DNA of 64,000 nt from contig JAKSXM010000231.1 in the NCBI GenBank assembly GCA_022575985.1, forward strand, positions 21,676,501 through 21,740,500, read 5' to 3'. Source of the DNA: Anagrus nilaparvatae. Its lineage: Eukaryota; Arthropoda; Insecta; Hymenoptera; Mymaridae. Below, piece after piece: positions 44,976 through 55,919 of this stretch. Under the pieces are notes generated by a model. That model saw only the letters and a program-made list of their open reading frames with translations. It had not been told where the DNA came from and did no database searches. Position numbers and translations under genes: made by a program. Numbering within the stretch: position 1 is the stretch's first letter; the number at the start of each line of letters is the position of its first letter.

Positions 44976-45643
44976 TTACTGTTTGTCTTTGTTTATATTT
45001 CCACATACATATGATATATGCTTAATGGTTAGTGACGGCATTGTGTTGGTAGGTTGTTTGCACCAGTTACATTTAGAATTTGGTCTGTTATTTTTGCGGT
45101 GACATTCTTTTGTAATTTCAATTCTCCGAGTAAGGTTAACTAGGAAAGCTCGTCGTGATTCTAGTCTCTTATTTTCTTCTTGGAGTTCTCTAATTTCCAG
45201 CCTTTTCTTTTGGATGTCTTCGGTAAATGATGCACTATAATTAAAGGAAATTTGTTCCTGATCTATAAGTTTATGGTTTCTATCTTGTAATGTTTCTGTG
45301 AATTTTGAAATCTGATTGTTTGTTAAGACTGTAGGATTAATTTTTTCTTCAGGAACCGTATGTTCATCCTCGATTTTTATTATTTCAGGGGTCAGACTAT
45401 CTTCGAAATACACTGGTTCTGTTTTAAATTCCAATTCGTTTTCCCAATTTTTTTTGCGTTAGTTGTTATTTCAAAATCTTCATTAGTTTTAGTTTCGGTA
45501 GTTTCCCAAGTGTTATCAACTACTTTAATGGATTTTATTATTTTTTTCGGTCTTCCGACTTGTTTTTTTCCGATTGGGTTGTCAAAAGAACCTAATGCAC
45601 TTTTATTTATCACTATTTTATGTATATAACTTTTCGTTTCCAT
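44976..45643 (-). pseudogene. AT-hook/coiled-coil/CHxC-motif protein, paralogue B
   Basis: ATG at 45,643. The first frame (to 45,392) has GSFDNPIGKKQVGRPKK (AT-hook). The second (45,434-44,976) has an acidic middle (FEDSLTPEIIKIEDEH), a strong coiled coil (IQKKRLEIRELQEENKRLES) and the C-terminal KECHRKNNRPNSKCNWC...SLTIKHISYVCGNINK. The frames differ by one base at an A8 run (T8 at 45,448-45,455). The region just after the run reads open in both frames, so a one-base deletion, an assembly error or slippage could each explain it. Otherwise it aligns end to end with paralogue A. Confidence 0.6.
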
Positions 45644-45890
45644 TGTCTTGTTTTATTCAACTGGTCAATATTTAATAAACGTTGGTTACGTACTGAAGTG
45701 GTAGATAAAGTATTGAAGAAAGAAAAAAAATTTTATTTATTTAAATAAGTATAGGTTTCAAATTTTTAAAGAAGCGATTTTCATCTCTTAGAATTTTGCG
45801 TGAGACGATAAGTAATGTACTTTTTACTTTTGCTGAGTTAGAATAACTTAAGGAGATAAAACTTTAACTATTGGATTAGTATTTAAAATC
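45644..45890. other. Upstream region of paralogue B
   Basis: No promoter motif can be fixed. The sequence grades into a tandem array. Confidence 0.35.
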
Positions 45891-45894
45891 ATAT

Positions 45895-47310
45895 AATCTC
45901 AGTGGAATTTTTATGATTTCTTAATTTGTTTCTCAAAAAAAATTTTTATATAAAAATTTATTGAAAGTATTTGAAAAAAATCATACAATTTTGGCAAATT
46001 TTATGACTTTTGACTGATTTATAATAGTTTAAAGGGTTAAAGTAATTAATTTTATAAAATTTATAGTAATTTACTTTGAAAAAAAAACAAGAATTTATTG
46101 AAAATATTGGAAAAAAAATCATACAATTTTAGTAAATTTTAAGATTTTTGAATGATTTATACTAATTTATGGGGTTAAATTTAATAATTTTTATAAAATT
46201 CAATTCATAAGCTAAGAATTTATTAAAATTATTGGGGAAAAATCATACAATTTCTGTAAATTTTATGATTCCTGAACTATTTATAGTAATTTAAAGGGTT
46301 AAAATTGACAAATTTTATAAAATTTAATTCATAAACTAATAGTTTATTAAAATTATTGGGAAAAATTCATACAACTTCTGTAAATTTTATGATTTTTGAA
46401 CTATTTATAATTATTTAAAGGGTTAAAATTGTTAAGTTTTATAAGGATTTTAATTGTTTTTGCGTATTACATGTCTATAGCAAATTATATTTTTTAAAAA
46501 AATGGGAAAAATTCATACAACTTCTGTAATTTTTATGATTTTTGAACTGCTTATAATTATTTAAAGGGTTAAAATTGATAATTTTTATAAGGATTTTAAT
46601 TTTTTTTGCGTATTACATGTCTATAGCAAATTATATATTTTTTTTTTTTTAAATGGGAAAAATTCATACAACTTCTGTAATTTTTATGATTTTTGAATTA
46701 TTTATAAAATTCAAAAGGGGTAAAATTGATAATTTTTATAAATTTTAGTATAATTTAAATTAAGAATTTATTTAAATTATTGGAAAAAATCATGTTATTT
46801 CTGTGAATTTTATGATTTTTGAATTATTTATAAAATTCAAAAGGGGTAAAATTGGAAGAAAAAAAAAATCATATAATTTCTGTGAATTTTATGATTTTTG
46901 AATTATTTATAAAATTCAAAGGGGTAAAATTGATAATTTTTATAAATTTTAGTATAATTTAACCTATAATTTAAGAATTTATTTAAATTATTGGAAAAAA
47001 ATCATGTAATTTCTGTGAATTTTATGATTTTTGAATTATTTATAAAATTCAAAAGGGGTAAAATTGGAAGAAAAAAAAATCATATAATTTCTGTGAATTT
47101 ATGATTTTTGAATTATCTATAAAATTCAAAGGGGTAAAATTGATAATTTTTATAAATTTTAGTATAATTTAACCTATAATTTAAGAATTTATTTAAATTA
47201 TTGGAAAAAAATCATGTAATTTCTGTGAATTTTATGATTTTTGAATTATTTATAAAATTCAAAAGGGGTAAAATTGATAATTTTTATAAATTTTAGTATA
47301 ATTTAATCTA
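45895..47310. repeat. Satellite-like array, unit about 110-145 bp
   Basis: About twelve copies of tcat(g/a)(t/c)aatttctgt(g/a)aattttatgatttttgaa.tatttata followed by aaagggttaaaattgataa and ttattaaaattattggg. Units near 46,780-47,290 are longer and nearly identical, and contain caaaaggggtaaaattg. Confidence 0.8.
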
Positions 47311-47559
47311 AAGTTTATGATTTTATCACTTTATGAGAAAATTTTTGAATTTTGTGTGAGCGTATAAAAATAGGAAAAAAAACTGCATTTTGTCGTCATC
47401 TATCGGAATTTTATGTGAATTTTCAATGGGTATTTACGTAAATAATATTTTATGTCGTTTGGGGGGGACAGTGTCGATAATTATTTTCTATTTTCTTGTT
47501 GAGTATTCCTACTTGGTATCTCAGCTGTTATTATTTTTATTCTTGCACGAGGTTTTGTG

Positions 47560-47567
47560 TATATAAA
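47560..47567 (+). promoter_or_regulatory. TATA box of the small membrane-protein gene
   Basis: tatataaa lies about 55 bp before the ATG at 47,615, a normal spacing for a short 5' UTR. Support is positional only. Confidence 0.55.
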
Positions 47568-47614
47568 GCAGAATAAGTTTTATTAAACTTTTATTAAAGT
47601 TCTATTATAAAAAA

Positions 47615-47872
47615 ATGGATATGATAACTATGTTTTTTTCTGGTGAGTTTTTTTTGTGTGAATTATTTATTATTTTTAATTTATTTATTTAGCTTATTTA
47701 TATTTATTTTGTTACAGGGGTGGTTATGATTGTCGAGGCTCTGTGTCCTCATGGTTTAAAATACATTTCTCGCGAATGTCGTCCTTTTACACCAGGTAAT
47801 GTTTTTATTTATATAAAATTTTTTTTTTATGAGTGGTTCTATTATTATTTGTTAGTTTATTTATGTATATAT

Positions 47873-47905
<33 letters not shown>

Positions 47906-48075
47906 CAGAGGAGAAGGTAGATTATTTCTTCATTGCAGTTTCTGCTGTTTTGTTGTTTTTATTAATAATGGTGTTTGTTGGTTGTTTTTTCTGGAGGAGG
48001 TGTATTCGTGCAAATCTTGACAACCAGGTTTCAGAACCTTACATTAATTTATTTACAATTTTTTTCAGAAAATAA
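47615..48075 (+). CDS. Small single-pass membrane protein, EB-family relative
   Basis: Exons 47,615-47,642, 47,718-47,795 and 47,909-48,075, both introns phase 1 with GT..AG ends (intron 2 ends in a long T tract). The product begins with a signal peptide (MDMITMFFSGVVMIVEA). A short two-cysteine ectodomain (CPHGLKYISRECRPFTP) follows, then a strong membrane helix (FFIAVSAVLLFLLIMVFVGC) and a basic tail (FWRRCIRANLDN). A further intron may start at cag|gtttca (48,028). The frame is fully open and an aataaa follows at about 48,091. Architecture, short exon 1, intron phases and the CPxxxxYIxxxC start resemble the cysteine-rich genes in the Polinton-like arms, but the rest of the EB module is absent. 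Function unknown. Confidence 0.6.
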
Positions 48076-48199
48076 TGAAATGTAAACTTTAATAAATAAT
48101 TTTTGTATTTACTTTTTGTTTATTTTATTTAATATCCTTTTAACGATCAAAGTATTAATATGATGTACCCATTTTACATTAATTTTTGGAACTTAAGAT

Positions 48200-49040
48200 T
48201 ATTATTAATAAGCAGTATTAATATATTTTTAGTAAATTAATTATGGGTAAATAGTTTTAGGTTTTGTCTAAATTGGTTCATTTTTATGTCGGGAAACTAT
48301 TTTTATGCTGAAAATTGCGTTAGTTTTTGGTTTTTTCATTTTTACATAAATTTTTCGATTTTTTTCCAGATTTTTTTATTTTATGCGGTCAAATTTGGAT
48401 TAATTATTTTAGATTTGATTTTATTTATTGTATTTTTTTGTCGGGAAGTTATTTTTATACTGAAAATTTTTTTAATTTTTTGTTTTTCATTTTTACGTAA
48501 GTTTTCCGATTTTTCTCCAGGTTTTTTATCTTATGTGGTCAATTTTGGATTAATTAACTTAGATTTGATTTTATTTAGTGTATTTCTTTTTTGGGAAGCT
48601 GATAAAAACTTAATTTTTAGTTAGAATTATGTATTTTGGTTTTGATTTAGGAGTTGAATTTTTGGCCCAGAAATTTGGTCTACTGATCATAATTTCTTAA
48701 AAATAATTATTGGGATAGGTTAATTTTGTAGTATTTAATGTTGGGAAACTGATAAAAGTCTAAAAATATGGTTATAATATATTTTTTTATTTTAATTTAG
48801 GTTTTACGATTTTTGCCTAAATTGTTGGCATTTTTAGAGCAATTTTGATAAATAAACTTTAAAAATGGTTGAAATTGGTTAAAAGTATTATTAGGAAGCA
48901 GTTAAAATTCTGAAATTATGATTATAATATACTATTTTATTTTAATTTAGGTTTTTAAATTTTTCCCTACATTTTTGCCATTTTTATGGCAGTTTTTATA
49001 AATAAATTTTAAAAATGGTTTAAATTGGTTAAAAAATTGT
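48200..49040. repeat. Satellite-like array, period about 150 bp, ~5 units
   Basis: t(c/t)gggaa(a/g)(c/t)t..ttttatgctgaaaa starts near 48,287, 48,439, 48,591, 48,742 and 48,892, each followed by ttttgg.ttttgcat/tttacataaattttt blocks. The 112-codon frame inside (48,286-48,624) is a product of this repeat, not a gene. Confidence 0.75.
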
Positions 49041-49429
49041 ATTTCATTGTGTTAATTATTAATAATTATTAATTAGTAACTTTTTATTATTTAAAAAATT
49101 TTTCAAATCTATTTTAAAATTCGCGGTTAGTTTTAGGTTGACTGTAGTACCAACTTCAAATTTCTTTAATGCTTTTTGCTCGACTGCTATATTTTTGACT
49201 CGTGGTTAGTCTTTCTTGTACTTGTGATAATTTATAACTGTTGAAGGTGTTTTATTAACTATAATGGAAAATCAGGTAAGGTTTTATTATTATTTTATTT
49301 CTATTAGTTAGTTTTAGGTAATTTACTTATTTTAATTTATATTTATTTTAAGTCAGTGCAATAGTTAGGTTATGTTTTTTTGTTATGCTTGTTTTATTTG
49401 TGTATGTGAATGTCTGTGATGAATGTCGG

Positions 49430-50569
49430 TATGGTAGGGAATAGAAGTATATTTTACCAAGATTTATATAATTCGGTGAAAAATTTTGGTATAGGGGGGA
49501 ATATACATGTTATATATTGAGTTTATATGAATTTGCGGTATGGGTGAAAAATTGCGGTATAGGGGGAAATATACATATTATATATGGAGTTTTTATAATT
49601 TTAAGTTGTAAGGTAAAAAATGTATATTAAATATAAAGTTTATATGCATTTGCGGTATGGGTGAAAAAATTGCGGTATAGGGGGAAATATACATGTTATA
49701 TATAGAGTTTTTATAATTTTTAAGTTGTAACGTAAAAAATGTATATTAAATATAGAGTTTATATGAATTTGTGGTATGGGTGAAAAAATTACGGTATAGG
49801 GGGAAATATACATGTTATATATAGAATTTTTATAATTTTAAGTTCTAATGTAAAAAATGTATATTAAATATAGAGTTTATATCAATTTGTGGTATCGGTG
49901 AAAAATTGTGGTGTAGGGGGAAATATACATATTATATATGGAGTTTTTATAATTTGAAATTGTAAAGTAAAAAATTTATATTAAATATAGAGTTTATATG
50001 AATTTGTGGTATCGGTGAAAAATTGTGGTATAGGGGGAAATATGAAGTTTTTATAATTTTAAGTTGTAAAGTAAAAAATATATATTAAATATAAAGTTTA
50101 TGTGAATTTGCGGTATGGGTGAAAAAATTGCGGTATAGGGGGAATATACATATTACATATGAAGTTTTTATAATTTTAAGTTGTAAGGTAAAAAATGTAT
50201 ATTTAATATAAAGTTTATATGAATTTGTGGTATCGGTGAAAAATTGTGGTATAGGGGGAATATACATATTATATATGAAGTTTTTAAAATTTTAAGTTGT
50301 AAGGTAAAAAATGTATATTATATATAAAGTTTATATGAATTGGTGGTATCGGTGAAAAATTGTGGTATAGGGGTATATCTACATGTGGTATATATACATA
50401 TTATATATGAAGTTTTTATTATTTGAAGTTGCAAGGTAAAAAATGTATATTAAATTTAAAGTTTATATGAATTTGCGGTATGGGTGAAAAAATTACGGTA
50501 TAGGGGGAAATATGCATATTATATATAGAGTTTTTATAATTTTTAAGTTGTAACGTAAAAAATTTATAT
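49430..50569. repeat. Intronic tandem array, period about 120-135 bp
   Basis: About nine units of g(c/t)ggtat(g/c)ggtgaaaaa.ttg(c/t)ggtataggggg then aatatacatatta, gagtttttataatttaagttgtaa and gtaaaaaatgtatattaaat. The array continues at 52,859-52,945, so it was split by the palindromic element. It lies wholly within intron 1 of the JmjC gene. Confidence 0.85.
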
Positions 50570-52858
50570 GGGTCAATATTTGTGAACTGTATATGACTTT
50601 GCATGGGTGGGTCTCGAAATGTACTCCAAAGTATGTTTGGTCGAAAGTATATATAAAAAAAATAATTTTCCCCAATTTTAACCTTTTTAGATCCAATCCT
50701 CTATTTTTTACAGCGATTTTTGTTTTTTTCAATTTTTTGAAATTTTTAATTTTTGAGAAATTTATGTTCATTAATTTTTCTCGCAAACGCGCACTTTACA
50801 ATAAAATTTTTTTTCCTTATAGTACCCCATAGGAAATTTCCCGTAGAATTCGATTCTAGGGTCCAAATTTTTTTTTGAACTGCGCATGCGCGAGAAAATC
50901 AACTTTCTTGCTTTGCTTTTTCTAGCTTATATGCCTCAGCTGCAGACAGCTCAATTTTCATCCTGTTGGTCTCAAATTGTAGGTTTTTTCATATACTTTC
51001 AGTATATGAAATCATTTTTTTGGGTAAATTTATTTTAAAAGCACTAAAATTGAAAAATAGCGATTTTTAAAAAATCATTTTTCACAAATTTTGAATTTTC
51101 CGCCAAGTCACGTGACCAAATGAAAATCTGACTGAAAATTCGGATTTAGCGGAAAATTTTACATAAGGACACCAATTTTCGTCTTATTTCATTAAATAGT
51201 TTCTAAGATATCCCATTTTAAAGATAAAGATTAAAATTGACTTTTTTTAAAAAAACCCTAAAAATGGGACTCTGACTTTAATTATCATATCTGTTTAACA
51301 AATAATTATAAAAAGACGAGTAAAAATTTTTTGGAAACTAAGGACTTGTAAAAAATTTTTGAGGCCTATAGAACTCGTTTCTTTTAAAAATTAGAATTTT
51401 GGCAGCAATTTCAAAATTGGTCATTTTTGGGTAGGAATAGGGATTTGGTTTATTGACTATCGGCATGAGAGATTTACCGACAAATAATTGCAGTGTACGG
51501 TAACTGAATGGTGACACTTATACCAAAAAAATAAGACCAATTGGAAGTATTTTGGTTAACTGGCAAGTTTGCAGCTTTGTATTAAAGATTACAAAAAAAT
51601 CCTATTTGATAACATTGTGGTATTTTGTAGTTATTTAGTATTTTGCTATTTCTTTTATTTCTATAGCGTTACGGAAACATCCAAAACTTTTCCAAAAAGG
51701 GGGTCTTTTGTAAAATTTCTCGAGGAATCCGAAAATTTCGTCAAAATTTTCATTAGGTAACTAGAAAATTCGGAAAATTGAAAATAAGATAGAATAGCTA
51801 CAAAATACAACAATGTTATAAAATAGGATTTTTTTTCATAATCTTTAATACAAAGCTGCAACCTCGCCAGCTAACAAAAATACTTCTAACTGGTCTTATT
51901 TTTTCGGTATACATATCAACATTTATTTACCGTACACCACATTTATTTGTTGTTAATTCTCTCATGGCGATAGTCAATAAACCAAATCCCTATTCTTACC
52001 CAAAAATGACCAATTTTTAAATTGCTGCCAAAATTCTAATTTTTAAAAGAAACGAGTTCTATAGGTCTCAAAAATTTTTTACAAGCCCTTAGTTTCCAAA
52101 AAATTTTTACTCGTCTTTTTATAATTATTTGTTTAACAGATATGATAATTCAAGTCAGAGTCCCATTTTTAGGGTTTTTTAAAAAAAGTCAATTTTAATC
52201 TTTATCTTTAAAATGGGATATCTTAGAAACTATTTAATGAAATAAGACGAAAATTGGTGTTCTTATGTAAAATTTTCCGCTAAATCCGAATTTTCAGTCA
52301 GATTTTCATTTGGCCACGTGACTTGGCGGAAAATTCAAAATTTGTGAAAAATGATTTTTTAAAAATCGCTATTTTTCAATTTTAGTGCTTTTAAAATAAA
52401 TTTACCCAAAAAAATGATTTCATATGCTGAAAGTATATGAAAAAACCTACAATTTGAGACCAACAGGATGAAAATTGAGCTGTCTGCAGCTGAGGCATAT
52501 AAGCTAGAAAAGTCAAAGCAAGAAAGTTGATTTTCTCGCGCATGCGCAGTTCAAAAAAAAATTTGGACCCCAGAATCGAATTCTACGGAAAATTTCCTAT
52601 GGGGTACCTTAAGGAAAAAAAATTTTATTGTAAAGTGCGCGTTTGCGAGAAAAATTAATGAACATAAATTTCTCAAAAATTAAAAATTTCAAAAAATTGA
52701 AAAAAACAAAAATCGCTGTAAAAAATAGAGGATTGGATCTAAAAAGCTGAAAATTGGAGAAAATTATTTTTTTTATATATACTTTCGACCAAACATACTT
52801 TGGAGTACATTCTGAGACTCGAAAATCCAAACTGTATACACTTCACAAATATTGACCC
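50570..52858. mobile_element. 2.29 kb foldback element
   Basis: It begins gggtcaatatttgtgaa and ends with the complement. Arms of about 1.07 kb (50,570-51,640 and about 51,785-52,858) pair along their length, with a spacer of about 145 bp. The flanking atat (50,566-50,569; 52,859-52,862) is a 4 bp duplication when compared with uninterrupted array units (aatttatattaaatatag). No transposase is present. Related shorter palindromes are at 20,230-20,900 and at window start. Confidence 0.8.
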
Positions 52859-55077
52859 ATATTAAATATAGAGTTTATATGAATTTGTGGTATCGGTGAA
52901 AAATTGTGGTATAGGGGGAAATATACATATTATATATGAATATTTTAACTTTCAGGGAATAGGCCGTGTCGAGAATCAAGAAGTTCTTGAAGTTTTTCTG
53001 GATGATCCAGTATTCAAGGATTTAAAGGGGGCGGATCTTGCTACCAAATTTAAAGCATGGGTAGGGAAGTATATGCATCTCGTTCAACATCGATATTCAA
53101 TGGTAGTGGTAAGTTTTTTTTTGTTTGTATTATATTTATTTAAGTATAACTTATTATATAAGTTTTTGGCGAGTTTATACGTATATTTATTTGTTTCGTT
53201 TTCAGTTTCGTGGTTTTGGGAACATCGTGGAAGTTGATTTACGGACATTCTTGGCTCCTAATTTGAAATCGCTAAGGGGTAAGTTGCGTGAGGAGGCAGT
53301 TATAGGCTCTGTTGAAAATTGACGTTACGAGGGGATGATTCCCAATTATCATCCGGGGATTGGGCTGATGGAAGCGCAAAGATATGTGTTGCCAAAGGAG
53401 TTAGATTGTTTTGTTGATGGAATGATGCTTGATGAAACGTATTATGGAACGCCAGCACAGCTTGATTTTGATAAAGATTTTGTGGGTGGCTGTATGACAA
53501 AACGCGCTAATGAAGTGAACCCACAAATATATTTCCGTGATCAGGTGAAGATTAGTGAAAAAGCGCAGCTCGACCTTCAGACTGGGCCTGATTTGGAGAT
53601 TGCTGATGTCCTCCCGATTGCTATGAAAAAGTCTCCAGGTAACAAAAAAAATTTTTTTTTTTTATCAAATATTGAAAGCTCGTTGAGTTTTGTTAGATTT
53701 ATTTATATAAATTTATTATAGGTTTTAATTCCTCATACATGATGTATGGACTGATATCAACGTTTTCATCTGCACATATTGAAGGTGGTGGCTTTTGTTC
53801 GCTGAACTTGATTACCAATAGAAATGGACAAAAGTTTTGGTTAGGGTTAAATTTAAATTCGGCAAAAATGTTAATGGATGAATTGGCTAGGTTAGGACTC
53901 CAAACGAACTTATGTCCTCATATTAGGGAAGGAGTAGAGTGTGGTAAGGGGCGTCCGTGTGATGTTTGTAATTGTGAGAAATCCGGGTTGCATGGACCCG
54001 GTTATTTCTTGACGCCAGAGTTTTTGCGTGAGCATGGCATTCCTTTCTTCACTCTGGTTCAAAACTCGTGTGATCTTGTCTTTACTTTTCTTGGGATTGT
54101 TCATCAGGTGTTAAATACTAGGCCAACAATATGTGAAGCAAGAAACATAATGCCTCTTACCTTCTGTTTTGATAGGGTAAATCATCTTATCTGCGACTGT
54201 GGAGCCGAGTTCGGTGGGCGAGTCCTTCATGCTTTAAATCTTCATGTAGTATCATGCATACCATCTGATGCCGATTGCAGATACTGCAAAAAGATATTTT
54301 TCTTCCAGACGCCGGATCAGCACAGAGAAAATTGTCTTGTAGCCCGGAATGCTATTATTATTGCAATTGCTATTGCAATTGCTATTACTCCAATTTCGGA
54401 TAGGGTTCCAGAGCAGAAAGACAACTTTTATGAGCAAGTCTATGGTGTCGATGTCGATAGTAATTTTATTGAAACTGATTTTATTAGTGAGTTTTCTGCT
54501 GATCCTGAGTTGCCTGGAGTTATTTCAGATTTTATTCCTGATTCTGTTGATGCTGGAGATGAGATGGGGGGTGCTGGTAGTGCTGGTCTGTTATCAGATC
54601 AATGTGATTATTTCGATCAAGCACCTTTTGAGGTAGGTGGAAGAAAATCCGAATTAGCTTCGGGTGCGGTAATTGATGAGCCATCTGATATAGGTGTACA
54701 AATTATTTCGGATTTTGAAAAAGCTGTAGATACCGTTGAGTGTCCTATTTCAACCAATGTAAATAAAGAATTTAGGTGTGATAAATGTGATAACTCTTTT
54801 TCTTCAAGGTGAAGAAAGTGCACATTTGACTGTCAAAAATTTTGTGTGTAGATATTGCTCCAATACTTTTAAAAGGAAGGATTACTTGAAGTCCCATGAA
54901 GTAGCTCATGCAGGAAAAAGTTTTCCTTGTGGTGAATGTGATAAAAGTTTTACACGCCCAGAAGCTTTAAGAAGTCATGGATTGTCACATAAGGGTGTCG
55001 TAGTTTCTTGTGATTTATGTGGGAAACCTTTTTCGCGAATGGATTCTTTACAAAGGCATAAAAGGAATCACAAATAG

Positions 55078-55919
55078 CTTATACTTTTGTACGCGTCATT
55101 ATTAAAAAATTTTTGTATTTATTTAAAAATTATTTTAAATTTATTAATGAAAATATTAAATTAAATATTTTGACTTTGTATTTTTTTTTTTTTTTACACA
55201 ATAAAAAAATTTTATTGATTCTACTACATGTGTATTTATTTAATAACTATAATTTAAGATGTATAGGGGGAATGTTGTTGTTATTGTAAAGAGATATTAT
55301 TATTATACGAATATATATCTATATTATAATATCGGCGTTATTTTATACGAATGTGTATTTGTCATTTCTTTTATTATAGGTAATTGTTCCCAATTTTGCT
55401 TCTAGTTTTTCCCTGGTTTGTCAATTATCTACTTTTGGGTTTAATTTTATTTACTATTTTTAATTTTGTTTTTAGCTTAGATTTTTAAAATTATATTTTG
55501 TTTCAATTTAAAAATTATAAAAAGTAGAATCACTTATATTTACTTTTGCTAAGGGCTAAAACCCGTTAAATATAAAAGCAATAATAACTTGAATATTTGA
55601 TGTTCAATAAAAGATATCTGTACTCCATCTTATCAATAGTTTTTAAGTTGAATAATTGTGGTGAGTAAAAAAAATCTACATGATGGAATTGTATTGCAAA
55701 ATTTCCTTTTTATGATTTTCTTTTATCCGTTGCCACTGACCTTTTCTACAATATTTATTATTATTCATTTCCGTCTGCCTTGCTACCATTATTTTCAATT
55801 ACTTTAATCCCTATAGATTAATTATTTTCGTAGTATTTTGAAAGTTGAAAGAAGTTATATTATCATTATAGAGTGCTATTATTATTATTAATATTACCAT
55901 TATTATCATTATTTTCCAA
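55078..55919. other. Spacer between the JmjC gene and the LINE
   Basis: AT-rich, with (att)n/(tatt)n tracts near 55,880. An aataaa-type signal may end the JmjC transcript (acacaataaaaaaat near 55,199). No gene. Confidence 0.4.

Larger units (their letters stand above)
49264..55077 (+). pseudogene. JmjC-domain plus C2H2 zinc-finger gene (broken twice)
   Basis: Exons 49,264-49,275 (MENQ), 52,956-53,108, 53,206-53,638 and 53,722-55,077 join in frame with GT..AG sites. The JmjC core resembles KDM4/KDM5 demethylases: TFSSAHIEGGGFCSLNLI (Fe-binding H-x-E at about 53,775) and GQKFW (2-oxoglutarate Lys), then TPEFLREHGIPFFTLVQNS...FLGIVHQV with the distal His at 54,102. After it come a finger-like CRYCKKIFFF...H..NC, an acidic linker and at least three C2H2 fingers (CRYCSNTF, CGECDKSF, CDLCGKPF with H-x3-H). 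A TGA at 53,320-53,322 and a one-base frame change near 54,810 interrupt it. A KDM would act on chromatin. Intron 1 (3.7 kb) is filled with repeats. Alternative splicing around the TGA cannot be excluded. Confidence 0.7.

Noticed and set aside
48286..48624. 112-codon Phe-rich frame
   Set aside because: Its two halves are successive units of a ~150 bp tandem repeat. The composition is an artefact of T-rich DNA.
54349..54636. 95-codon Leu-rich plus frame and 54,252-54,437 minus frame
   Set aside because: Shadows of the JmjC/zinc-finger coding frame; leucines come from the attgcaattgct repeat.
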